A stretch of 64,000 nucleotides of DNA from Spirosoma validum. GTDB taxonomy: Bacteria; Bacteroidota; Bacteroidia; Cytophagales; Spirosomataceae. The translations under genes and the position numbers were made by a program. The notes beneath the pieces are model-generated. The model saw nothing but the letters and a program-made list of their open reading frames with translations, had not been told where the DNA came from and made no database searches. The stretch is from positions 26,184 to 90,183 of the forward strand of contig NZ_JACXAA010000018.1 of the NCBI RefSeq assembly GCF_014699035.1, read 5' to 3'. Of the stretch, positions 8,583 to 17,499 are shown one piece after another. The first letter of the stretch is position 1. Every line of letters begins with the position of its first letter.

Positions 8583-9246
8583 TCTGGAAAGCCTCCCTCG
8601 TCAATTTCCGTTACGTATAGCCTTAGTACGAGCGAGCGAAAAACAGTAGTTACAGAGTATACATATCTTCTAAAAAAGGTAGAGGCCATAAACAATCTAT
8701 TGCCAGATAGCTCAAAAGATGCGTACTTCCAGTTGGTCTCGCATCCGATCAAAGCCTGTGCCAGCCTAAGTACGATGTCTTACTACGTAACACTGAATAA
8801 GCAGGTGTATGATAATAAACTGAAAGAGTTATATACCGACGAGTCACTGCTTATGGTGGAAGACCATCAACTGAATAACGGTAAGTGAAATCACTTGATG
8901 AGCCAGCCCCACATCGGCTATTACCTGTTGGCAACAGCCTAATCGAGAGGATATAGCAGCCGTGCAGCATACACCGTTCGACTCAACGGTAGTGGACATA
9001 GTCTTCAGTGTGCCATGATAGTGGATGGTGAAAGTTCACCATTCATCAGCCTTAACAAAAAAGACAAAGTCATCTGGAATAAATGGGTATCGAAGACTAT
9101 TACTATCAAATCGACTATCCGTAAAATCATTAATTTCTGAAAGCACACCGTAAAATTCTGGATAGTGATCACAGCATTATTTTGGAAAAACTGATGCTGG
9201 ATTTCAGCGATTTTGAGCAAAGTTACCTTAGTCAGAAAGAAGCATT
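8583..9246 (+). pseudogene. Decayed GH115 alpha-glucuronidase C-terminal remnant
   Basis: The + strand keeps recognisable GH115 C-terminal landmarks in order: TYSLSTSE, VEAINNLLPDSSKDAYFQLV, HPIKACASL, then across a stop NHLMSQPHIGYY, AMIVDGESSPFISL, HTVKFWIV and finally ILEKLMLDFSDFEQSYL. In intact GH115 enzymes these correspond to LPxxxxDAFxQLVxxPVKA, WNHMMSQxHIGY and HTLKIWxxDPGVVLxKIVxDxGGxxxSYLGPP. The stop at 8886-8888 is the W codon of the WNH motif changed from TGG to TGA. Further stops near 8940 and 9136 and a frame change near 9165 confirm decay. GH115 removes (4-O-methyl)glucuronic acid from xylan, which fits the CE15 and acetylesterase genes that follow. Confidence 0.8.
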
Positions 9247-9271
9247 AAAACGAATTCCAAAAAACAAGCAA

Positions 9272-11212
9272 ATGTTATTCCGATTTACCTCTGCCGTTGG
9301 CCTGTGCCTCGCCAGTCTATTTCTAGCAACAGGCGTATATGCCCAACTACGTCTGCCCAAATTAATCAGCGATGGTATGGTGCTGCAACGGGACGTCACG
9401 CTCAAGGTTTGGGGATGGGCAACCCCTGGTGAACGAATCACCGTGCGTTTTAATAATAAGACCCATAAAACCGTAACCGAGACTAATGGACAATGGCAGG
9501 TAAAGTTGCCTCCTGTGGCATCGGGAGGGCCGTTTACGATGGAAATTGCGGGTAAGTCACGACTGGAACTAAAAAATATTCTAATTGGTGATGTGTGGTT
9601 TTGCAGCGGACAAAGCAACATGGTTCACCAGTTGAATATTCACGACGTAACGTATGCCAATGAAATTCGGGAGGCTAACTATCCGCAGATACGGCAGTTT
9701 TTAGTACCTACCCTAACAAATCTGCAAGTCCCTCAAGACGATCTTCCCAATGGGCAATGGAAAGCAGCCGTGGGCGAAGACGTTCGACTTTTTTCGGCAG
9801 TAGCGTATTTCTTTGCCAAAAAACTTTATGATCTCAATAAGATACCCATTGGAATCATCAACGCCAGTGTAGGCGGGACACCTATTGAAGCCTGGATGAG
9901 TGAAGAAGGACTTAAAGATTTTTCTGCCCTGAAAACGACAATAGAAAAAAATAAAGATACTACGTACATCAATAGTCTTACACGAAGACAATATACAACA
10001 ACCCAACCAACCGCATCCGTCGATTTAGGGCTGACAGGGAGCACAAAATGGTATGACGTTTCGTACATTCCCAAAGGCTGGCGTCCGATTAATGTTCCGG
10101 GCTATTGGGAAGACCAGGGCATAAAGGATTTAAACGGTGTTGTGTGGTACCGAAAAGAAATCGATATACCCGCTTCGATGACAGGAAAGCCTGCCAGAAT
10201 TTTTCTGGGACGTATCGTCGATGCCGATGAGCTTTATATTAATGGCAAACCGGTTGGAAAGACCTCCTACATGTATCCTCAACGTCGATACAGCGTTGCA
10301 GCTGACGTATTGAAAGCAGGCAAAAACGTTTTTGTGATACGAGTCGTTAACAACGCCGGTAAAGGAGGCTTTGTGCCCGACAAGCCGTACTGTATTTTCG
10401 CCGGAACCGATACGATTGATCTGAAAGGAACCTGGCACTATAAGGTGGGTACGGTTTACCGACCATTTGCGGGTGGCAGCTTGGTCAGTGGTCTCAATGC
10501 CCAGAATCAGCCAACGGCGCTATACAATGCGATGGTAGCCCCGGAAAGTAGTTATGCGATAAAAGGGTTTTGCTGGTACCAGGGTGAAAGCAATGCGGGC
10601 AAGCCACAGGAATACGTAACGCTATTACCCGCGTTGATCAATGACTGGCGAAGGCGCTGGAAACTGGGACCATTACCGTTTCTGTATGTCCAGCTCCCGG
10701 GTTTTATGGATTACAATTATCAACCGTCAGAAAGCAACTGGGCCATACTACGGGAAGCGCAATTTCAGGCTCTTTCGGTTCCGAATACGGCTATGGCTGT
10801 GGCGATTGACCTGGGCGAGTGGAATGATATTCACCCCGACAATAAGAAAGACGTGGGCGAACGGCTGGCTCTGGCCGCTATGAAAACGGCTTATAGGGAA
10901 AATCTCGTTTCTTCAGGCCCACTCTATCAATCAGTTGCGGTTGAAGGAAACAAGATCGTAGTTAGTTTTACGAATATCGGCGGGGGATTGCTAACTAATG
11001 ATGGGGAGGAACTCAGTGAATTTGCCATTGCCGGTTCTGATAAAAAGTTTGTCTGGGCTAAAGCCAAAATCGAAAGCAACAAAGTAATCTTGTGGAGTGA
11101 GGAAGTGCCCAATCCTCAGTACGTGCGCTACGCCTGGGCTGATAATCCAGTTAATCCAAATTTGTACAATAAAGAGGGCCTGCCAGCCTCTCCTTTCCGA
11201 ACGGACCAATAA
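9272..11212 (+). CDS. SGNH acetylesterase (sialate O-acetylesterase / CE20 type)
   Basis: A 646-residue secreted carbohydrate acetylesterase. Signal peptide at 1-28 (GLCLASLFLATGVYA). SGNH blocks: GQSNM with the nucleophile S115, GGTPIEAWM, YQGESNAG, and DIHP with D519 and H521. Between the two halves of the catalytic domain sits a jelly-roll module (GVVWYRKEIDIP...DADELYINGKPVG), the layout of xylan acetylesterases of family CE20. The ATG at 9272 is chosen; an upstream in-frame start at 9182 would add 30 residues that belong to the decayed GH115 gene. The CE15 gene follows after 24 bases. Likely role: deacetylating xylan side groups in the periplasm. Older annotation would call it sialate O-acetylesterase; sialate as the true substrate is unlikely here. 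Confidence 0.85.
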   Translation: MLFRFTSAVGLCLASLFLATGVYAQLRLPKLISDGMVLQRDVTLKVWGWATPGERITVRFNNKTHKTVTETNGQWQVKLPPVASGGPFTMEIAGKSRLELKNILIGDVWFCSGQSNMVHQLNIHDVTYANEIREANYPQIRQFLVPTLTNLQVPQDDLPNGQWKAAVGEDVRLFSAVAYFFAKKLYDLNKIPIGIINASVGGTPIEAWMSEEGLKDFSALKTTIEKNKDTTYINSLTRRQYTTTQPTASVDLGLTGSTKWYDVSYIPKGWRPINVPGYWEDQGIKDLNGVVWYRKEIDIPASMTGKPARIFLGRIVDADELYINGKPVGKTSYMYPQRRYSVAADVLKAGKNVFVIRVVNNAGKGGFVPDKPYCIFAGTDTIDLKGTWHYKVGTVYRPFAGGSLVSGLNAQNQPTALYNAMVAPESSYAIKGFCWYQGESNAGKPQEYVTLLPALINDWRRRWKLGPLPFLYVQLPGFMDYNYQPSESNWAILREAQFQALSVPNTAMAVAIDLGEWNDIHPDNKKDVGERLALAAMKTAYRENLVSSGPLYQSVAVEGNKIVVSFTNIGGGLLTNDGEELSEFAIAGSDKKFVWAKAKIESNKVILWSEEVPNPQYVRYAWADNPVNPNLYNKEGLPASPFRTDQ

Positions 11213-11236
11213 ACGGTTTCTCAAACCCTAAGGATC

Positions 11237-12787
11237 ATGCAAAAATACTTGACGTTTGTGCTGGCTATAGCCCTGTATCACGAGGGCGTAGCCCAACAGG
11301 CTGTCATCGACAGTAGTAAGTACTCTCCACTCAAAACATTTTCGGCTATTCAGGATCAGGCGAATATGATGCAGCAGTTGGGGATCAGAAAGTTAAGGCC
11401 CGGTCCCAGTCCTAATGAGTCAGATTCTAACCATGCCAATTACGACGAAGCCCAGGCGGATCCCTGCCCGCAACTACCTGATATTCTCACAACCCGAAAC
11501 GGAAAAAAAGTGACTACGTCCGATCAGTGGTGGAAAGTACGTCGCCCCGAGTTGGTCGAGGATTTTGAACGGGAAATGTATGGTCGAATTCCTAAGAATG
11601 TACCGAAAGTAACCTGGATCACAAAAGTTACGGACGACGAATTCGTAGGCCGGATTCCGGTGGTGGCTAAACAACTGATTGGTCAGGTTGATAACAGCGA
11701 GTACCCGTTGATCAGTGTGAATATCAACATGGTGTTAGTCCTGCCGCAGAACGTAAAAGGCCCGGTGCCGGTCCTCATGATGTTTGGCTTCCTACCCCCA
11801 ACGTTACCAGCCCCTGCTCAGCCTTCGCTCGCCGACATGGAAAAAATCAATACGTCATTCAAGGAGTTGATGATCAGGCAAAATCCGGAGCTGAAGGCCG
11901 TTTTTGATCGATATCCAGCTTATGCTCCTATAACAAGACTGCCTGGCCCTAACTTCTTTGCACCATCTCCCACCGGCGATTCACCGCCAACTGAGCAACT
12001 ATTAGCGGCTGGCTGGGGCTATTGCACCCTAGAGACAAGCACTATTCAGGCCGACAACGGGGCTGGCCTGACACGGGGGATTATTGGGTTAGTAAACAAA
12101 GGCCAGTCTCGTAAACCCGATGATTGGGGTGCCCTGCGAGCCTGGGCCTGGGGAGCATCCCGCGCGTTGGATTATCTGGAAACGGAACCACAGGTAAACG
12201 CGAAACAGGTTGGCATTGAAGGTGTTTCTCGATACGGAAAAGCAGCATTGGTTACTATGGCCTTTGATCAGCGTTTTGGTCTGGGGCTGATCGGTTCATC
12301 AGGAAAAGGAGGAGTTACGTTGCAGCGTCGGGTGTTCGGAGAAGCTGTTGAAAGTATTGCCAACAGTGGCGGTTATCATTGGATGGCCGGTAATTATCTG
12401 AAATACGCAACTGAGGAGTCATCATTTGGTCGTAAAACGGGTTGCGATTTATCGGTTGACTCGCATGAACTACTGGCCCTTTGTGCTCCACGTCCTACCT
12501 TCGTCAGCTACGGTATACCCGAAAAAGGAGACGCTAAATGGCTCGACCAAACCGGGAGCTATAAGGCCACGGTAGCCGCCGGATCAGCTTTTAAGTTACT
12601 TGGGGTCAGAGATTTAGGTGTAAGTAACGAATACACTACTGAAAAAATGCCTCCTGTACTGACTGGCCTGCTGGATGGTGAACTGGCCTGGCGTCAACAT
12701 AATGGCGGCCATACAGATGCACCTAATTTTTACTATTTTATTCCCTGGGCCAGTAAGTTGCTGAAGTATGAACGAACGGCCAAGTAA
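11237..12787 (+). CDS. CE15 glucuronoyl esterase
   Basis: A 516-residue secreted alpha/beta-hydrolase (signal peptide ending HEGVA-Q) of carbohydrate esterase family 15. The nucleophile elbow is G-V-S-R-Y-G-K with S331, the family's conserved S-R-x-G-K arrangement. It is followed by SSGKGG, by DSHELLALCAPRP, and by the catalytic H492 in HNGGHTDAPNF. CE15 enzymes cut the ester bond between lignin alcohols and 4-O-methylglucuronic acid on xylan. Positioned directly after the acetylesterase and the GH115 relic, it completes a glucuronoxylan side-chain set. The length is slightly above many bacterial CE15 proteins because of an extra loop around residues 190-250. Confidence 0.85.
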   Translation: MQKYLTFVLAIALYHEGVAQQAVIDSSKYSPLKTFSAIQDQANMMQQLGIRKLRPGPSPNESDSNHANYDEAQADPCPQLPDILTTRNGKKVTTSDQWWKVRRPELVEDFEREMYGRIPKNVPKVTWITKVTDDEFVGRIPVVAKQLIGQVDNSEYPLISVNINMVLVLPQNVKGPVPVLMMFGFLPPTLPAPAQPSLADMEKINTSFKELMIRQNPELKAVFDRYPAYAPITRLPGPNFFAPSPTGDSPPTEQLLAAGWGYCTLETSTIQADNGAGLTRGIIGLVNKGQSRKPDDWGALRAWAWGASRALDYLETEPQVNAKQVGIEGVSRYGKAALVTMAFDQRFGLGLIGSSGKGGVTLQRRVFGEAVESIANSGGYHWMAGNYLKYATEESSFGRKTGCDLSVDSHELLALCAPRPTFVSYGIPEKGDAKWLDQTGSYKATVAAGSAFKLLGVRDLGVSNEYTTEKMPPVLTGLLDGELAWRQHNGGHTDAPNFYYFIPWASKLLKYERTAK

Positions 12788-12954
12788 TAGTCGGTCAATT
12801 TCAGCCTGGCTCATTGATAGATTACTACCCGTTGAATTCAATAGTTTACGCTTACACTACCCTGAATTTCCGTTTTAGATGTCAGTGGTTATACGTATAT
12901 ACGATAGCCAAACCAAAGATCCCCCCTACAACCAATGGGTTATCAACGTTTAAG

Positions 12955-15762
12955 ATGAAACAAAAAACGTTTCTCTCCTGGGCTTTTTGCTCCAGACTAA
13001 TGTATGGTACGTTCTTCGTTTTTACAGCGATTATGTCCACTGTTGGTCAGGCCGTAAAAACTAATAGTACATCTGATGTCATTACGTCTATCAACAGAGA
13101 GCGTATAAAGCTCAACGAAGGTTGGCGATTTATGCGCTATGGCGCCGAACCCGATAAACTGCTCTATGATATTCGCCCACCTATACAAGAGGCAAATGAC
13201 AGCAAAGTAGCCGACTCAAAACCTACTGAAGCGATCAAGTTAGAAGCAGGCGATGGCGTATTGAAAAAATGGATTCTACCAACGGCGAATGATTTTATCA
13301 AAAATCCCTCCCAAAAACATATACGGCCTGCTGGCGAGCCAGGCGCAGATTTTTCGTTTGTAAAAGAAAATTTTGCCGACAATACCTGGGAACAAATAAC
13401 CTTACCCCACGACTGGGCAATCAAAGGCCCGTTTTATGATGGTGATAAACCAGAAGTAGGGGGCGGAATGGGACGACTACCTAGCCACGGGGTAGCCTGG
13501 TACCGCAAAAAAATAACTATACCGGCTACTGACCAGGGTAAAATCATTTACCTGGGTATTGACGGGGCTATGTCTTATGCCATGGTTTGGCTCAATGGAC
13601 ATTTGGTTGGAGGCTGGCCATACGGCTATAATTCGTTTCGTTTAAACCTCACGCCCTATGTGAACGTTGGCGGAGTCAATCAGATAGCGATTCGGGTAGA
13701 TAATCCCAACCACTCGGCAAGATGGTATCCGGGTGGCGGAATTTACCGTAACGTATGGCTGACCAAAGTATCTCCCGTGCATGTGGCTCAGTGGGGGACG
13801 TTTATTACCACACCTAACGTATCAGTAACCGAAGCTACCATTCACGTATCGGTACAAATCCAGAACAAAGCGAAAACTGATCAGACTGTTGACGTAAAAA
13901 CCGAAATTTACGTACTGACCGATATTGCCACTCGAACTCAAAAGCCTGTCGGTATATTCCCAGCTGAAAAAATCACCATAAAAGCTGGCGAAAGCGGGGT
14001 GAACGAACGACAATTGATTCTCAAAAATCCGAAACGCTGGGGGCCCTACCCATCGCAAAAGCCTAATCTATATATAGCTCGTACCCAACTTTTAAAAAAT
14101 GGTAAGCTGATCGATGAATACGATACGCAATTCGGTATCCGAAAAATCGAGTTTAACCCAATCAAAGGCTTGCTGGTCAATGGTCAATCAGTCCGAATAC
14201 AAGGCGTAAATCAGCACCATGATTTATGGGCGTTAGGCGCTGCATTCAACATACGGGCTGCCGAACGCCAGCTTGAGTTGCTACGTGAACTGGGTTGTAA
14301 TGCCATTCGAATGGCCCACAATCCCCCCGCCCCCGAGTTACTTGATTTGACTGACCGAATGGGTTTTCTGGTCATTGATGAAATCTTCGATAGTTGGGAG
14401 CGAAAAAAAACACCTCATGATTTTCATTTGATTTTTCCCGATTGGCATGAGCCAGACACTCGGGCGTTTATTCGCCGGGATCGGAATCATCCGTCCATCA
14501 TGGCCTGGAGCTTTGGCAACGAAGTGGGCGAACAATACACAGATACCGCCGGAGCAGCCATTGCCCAAAAATTACACGATATCGTACACGAAGAAGACCC
14601 CACCAGACCTGCGTCGGCCTCCGAGAACTATGCCAAGCCCGATATGCCGTTTTCAAAAGTAATGGACTTTATGAGTCTTAATTATCAGGGTGAGGGGATT
14701 AGAGATGCTCCTGCCTACGCTCACTTAAAAGGCATTCGAACATCACCATTATACCCGGCTTTTCAAAAAGCATTTCCGGATAAGATGATTGTGAGCAGTG
14801 AGACGGCCTCCGCCCTGAGTACACGTGGTTCTTACCTTTTTCCAGTGAGTACGGATAACTCGGCCCCAGTGGGCAACAGTACAGGAGGAAATCCTGAAAC
14901 GAAAGAAGTAAGTGCCTATGAACTTTATACGGCCGCGTTTGGAGCATCTGCCGATAAGGTTTTTGCTTCACAGGATCGTCATCCCTACGTAGCAGGTGAA
15001 TTTGTCTGGACGGGTTGGGACTATCTGGGTGAGCCAACACCCTACTACACCGCTCGTAGTTCCTATTCCGGCATTATTGATTTGGCTGGTTTCAAAAAAG
15101 ATCGATTTTATTTATACCAATCGCGCTGGAGACCCGAGTTACCGATTGCTCATATAGTACCCCATTGGAACTGGCCCAATCGTGTAGGTGAAATCACACC
15201 TGTGCATGTGTTTACATCGGGCGATGAAGCTGAACTGTTTCTGAATGGGCAATCACTTGGTCGGAAAAAGAAAAACGAGTTTGAGTACCGTCTTCGCTGG
15301 GATGATGTCAACTATCAGCCTGGTGAACTGAAAGTAGTGGCTTACAAAAAAGGGGGAAAGTGGGCAGAGGAAATTGTAAGAACCACCGACAAAGCTGCGA
15401 AACTGCTAGCATCCGTTGATCATACGAAAATCAAAGCTGACGGTGAAGACCTGGCCTTTATAACGGTAAAAATTACAGATAAAAACGGTCGAATGATTCC
15501 CGACGCCAACAACAGGGTAAGCTTCCGATTGCAGGGTCCCGGAGAAATAGTAGCTACCGACAATGGAGACCCAGCCAACCTGGTATCTTTTGCTTCACAC
15601 GAGCGTCAGGCCTATCATGGTATGGTGCTGGTGATTATCCGGGCAAAAAAAGGTACGGGAGGCCGCTTGTCTCTGACGGCAAAAGCCGATGGATTAGCAC
15701 CAACTCAACTGGAAGTCTACAGCGAAAGCCTATGTCTGACGTGTACCCGAAAATTCCTGTAA
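12955..15762 (+). CDS. GH2 beta-galactosidase-like glycoside hydrolase
   Basis: A 935-residue secreted GH2 enzyme. Domain order: signal peptide (about 1-30), sugar-binding jelly roll with LPHDWAI and GVAWYRK, immunoglobulin-like domain, TIM barrel, DUF4982-like domain (VHVFTSGDEAELFLNG) and a bacterial Ig-like end domain (DGEDLAFITVKITDKNG). The proton donor is E523 in SFGNEVGE and the nucleophile E616 in VSSETAS. The ATG at 12955 (MKQKTFLSW) gives a normal signal peptide; the frame is open 47 codons further upstream without one. An unusual long insert around residues 60-130 precedes the sugar-binding motif. The family includes beta-galactosidases, beta-glucuronidases and others, so the exact substrate is open; neighbours suggest a xylan-associated sugar. 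The extreme C-terminus (CLTCTRKFL) is atypical and may reflect a late frameshift. Confidence 0.85.
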   Translation: MKQKTFLSWAFCSRLMYGTFFVFTAIMSTVGQAVKTNSTSDVITSINRERIKLNEGWRFMRYGAEPDKLLYDIRPPIQEANDSKVADSKPTEAIKLEAGDGVLKKWILPTANDFIKNPSQKHIRPAGEPGADFSFVKENFADNTWEQITLPHDWAIKGPFYDGDKPEVGGGMGRLPSHGVAWYRKKITIPATDQGKIIYLGIDGAMSYAMVWLNGHLVGGWPYGYNSFRLNLTPYVNVGGVNQIAIRVDNPNHSARWYPGGGIYRNVWLTKVSPVHVAQWGTFITTPNVSVTEATIHVSVQIQNKAKTDQTVDVKTEIYVLTDIATRTQKPVGIFPAEKITIKAGESGVNERQLILKNPKRWGPYPSQKPNLYIARTQLLKNGKLIDEYDTQFGIRKIEFNPIKGLLVNGQSVRIQGVNQHHDLWALGAAFNIRAAERQLELLRELGCNAIRMAHNPPAPELLDLTDRMGFLVIDEIFDSWERKKTPHDFHLIFPDWHEPDTRAFIRRDRNHPSIMAWSFGNEVGEQYTDTAGAAIAQKLHDIVHEEDPTRPASASENYAKPDMPFSKVMDFMSLNYQGEGIRDAPAYAHLKGIRTSPLYPAFQKAFPDKMIVSSETASALSTRGSYLFPVSTDNSAPVGNSTGGNPETKEVSAYELYTAAFGASADKVFASQDRHPYVAGEFVWTGWDYLGEPTPYYTARSSYSGIIDLAGFKKDRFYLYQSRWRPELPIAHIVPHWNWPNRVGEITPVHVFTSGDEAELFLNGQSLGRKKKNEFEYRLRWDDVNYQPGELKVVAYKKGGKWAEEIVRTTDKAAKLLASVDHTKIKADGEDLAFITVKITDKNGRMIPDANNRVSFRLQGPGEIVATDNGDPANLVSFASHERQAYHGMVLVIIRAKKGTGGRLSLTAKADGLAPTQLEVYSESLCLTCTRKFL

Positions 15763-16332
15763 TGCTGTTGCTAAACAGCAATATTATACCCAATTCATAT
15801 ACGCAAACTTACCATTTAATTACTTCGGGCTGCCTGCGAAAGCTCAACGTAATGCAGAACATTTTACCATATTGAGCCTCTAATTCCAGCTTCATCACTA
15901 ATGCTTCACCATAGGTTTTGTGACGCGTTGTAAAACGGAGCCCGTCAGCTACAATCACTAATAGATATGGGTACATCGATAAAAATTAGAGTGGTTGACT
16001 AAGTTGATCCAGTAATAAGCAAGATGAGTGTGGATCGTATATTAATGAGGATGTGTGTGAAAGTAGTGCTCTCAAAAATAATATAACCAAAATAGCATAT
16101 GGCCAATTTGAAGACAACGCAAATCTACTAAACGGTTACCTATTTTATAGTAACACTAAATGGTTTTCTCAAACAAGAAGTAGTATATACCTGGTAAATT
16201 CTTTGAATAGAAGGCCAATAATACACCACTTAGTAAATCAGTGCATTAACTTAACCTATTTATAGTCAAGAGAATATCATGCGTAAGCACATACATTCAT
16301 TTTTGACAATTATCTAACCTAAACGTAGGTAT
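15763..16332. other. Intergenic region, no supported gene
   Basis: A short inverted repeat (tgctgtt / aacagca, 15763-15780) follows the GH2 stop but lacks a T-tract. A 70-codon frame at 16053-16265 has no family resemblance and AT-driven composition; I do not call it a gene. Confidence 0.5.
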
Positions 16333-16740
16333 ATGTCAAAAAAAAGTAACTAATTATGAAGAAATTATTCGTCAATACCTTTCTTAGAACACAATGAATG
16401 CTTTGAGAAACGTTATAGACGGTACGTCGACAAAGTTTACCAGCAGTGTTTATATATGATCAGAGACGCTGAACAGACCCAGGATTTTAACCAGGATGTA
16501 TTTACGATAGCTTTTAGTAAACTGGAAGCCTTTCAAAAGCGGTCTAGTTTCTCTACTGCCCGGCTGGATCAACGCTATCGCCCATAATTGTTACTCCGAT
16601 TAATTACGCTTGGTCAAATAACTCAACACAACTTCAATTGATGAAAGGCGGGAAAACTGCTTAAGTGAGCCAGATGAAATATTGGCAGAAGAGGAGCGCT
16701 TCGAACTAGCGCGTCAGGCATTGGAAAGTTTGCCAATCCA
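16333..16740 (+). pseudogene. Decayed sigma-70 (ECF-type) factor gene
   Basis: Pieces in shifting frames match the intact sigma factor at 42731-43282: YEEIIRQYLS then a stop, NECFEKRYRRYVDKVYQQCL, QTQDFNQDVFTIAFSKLEAF, QKRSSFST, a frame change to WINAIAHNCYSD, then DEILAEEERFELARQALESLP. At least two frameshifts and two stops are present. Region 2 is largely readable; region 4 is lost. An ArsR gene lies downstream in opposite orientation, as a paralogous ArsR gene also lies near the intact copy. Confidence 0.8.
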
Positions 16741-16997
16741 GGTTTAATACCTTTCGTAAAATCCTACCCAATTTACCGTCAGTCGTTGAACGGATTTACC
16801 ACTCGTTGAAGCTAATAACGTAGCGAGCTTAGACCGAATCCCATCTCTAGGAAATACGGAAATATATCAAGGTGATACAGGAAGAGCCTTAGAGGTAGTC
16901 CGATTGATAGTTCTTTTTTTCAATTGTTGAGCGGATACAGTATGATCACCTCACGATGAACTCAGTTCTAAGCTAAGCTTTTGCCACCCTATTTTCC

Positions 16998-17291
16998 CTA
17001 ATGCATTGGTTTATTTAATAATAACTTAACTGCTTCAGCAAAAGTCGTATCGGCTAAGCTATAATAGATTTCTTTCCCTCGTCTGACATTATTAAGCAGT
17101 CCTCTGTCTTTCATCTTGATCAAATGATGAGACAATGCCGATTGATCAATCTTCAATTGAGTTTGTAAAGTTGAAACATTAATAGAAGGCTGTTCAATCA
17201 GGACCAGTAAAACCCGTAATCGGATTGGATGAGCAATTGTTTTGAGCAATTCGGCAGCCTGCTCTGTGCTTTGAGAATTAGTTGACGGCAT
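16998..17291 (-). CDS. ArsR-family transcriptional regulator
   Basis: A 97-residue winged-helix repressor-type protein. The core AAELLKTIAHPIRLRVLLVL is the typical ArsR first helix pair, followed by a recognition helix in IDQSALSHHLIKMKDRGLL and a wing RRGKEIYYSL. The metal-binding ELCVCDL motif of ArsR/SmtB is absent, so the inducer is not evidently a metal. It is paralogous to the regulator at 40100-40477 (shared TxAHPxRxRxxLLL and GKEIYYSL). It lies upstream of, and on the same strand as, nothing within 200 bases except the surface protein whose stop is at 17500, so its targets are unknown. Confidence 0.85.
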   Translation of the reverse strand: MPSTNSQSTEQAAELLKTIAHPIRLRVLLVLIEQPSINVSTLQTQLKIDQSALSHHLIKMKDRGLLNNVRRGKEIYYSLADTTFAEAVKLLLNKPMH

Positions 17292-17499
17292 CGCAATAAA
17301 AGAGATTAAGCAAGCTACAATATCTGATGCATGAAAGCAACAACATTCGGTTCATTTTTATTTTACTATTCATCATTGTAATGTATTATAGTATGTTAAT
17401 TAGTAATCAAAGGTTTTTATTGAAAAACAAAAACACAGTTACTCTATACTATTCGAGAAAAATATTCATTAGAAAATAGGGTAATTTGTACTACTATGC

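Noticed and set aside
8549..8752. A 67-codon minus-strand frame
   Set aside because: It overlaps the GH115 relic, whose + strand keeps clear family motifs over the same bases.
9182..9271. Upstream start for the acetylesterase
   Set aside because: The extra 30 residues are the end of the GH115 relic (EKLMLDFSDFEQSYL); the ATG at 9272 gives a normal signal peptide.
15763..15780. Terminator after the GH2 gene
   Set aside because: The 7-base stem has no T-tract on either side.
16053..16265. A 70-codon + strand frame
   Set aside because: No family resemblance, AT-driven composition and no neighbour in operon position.
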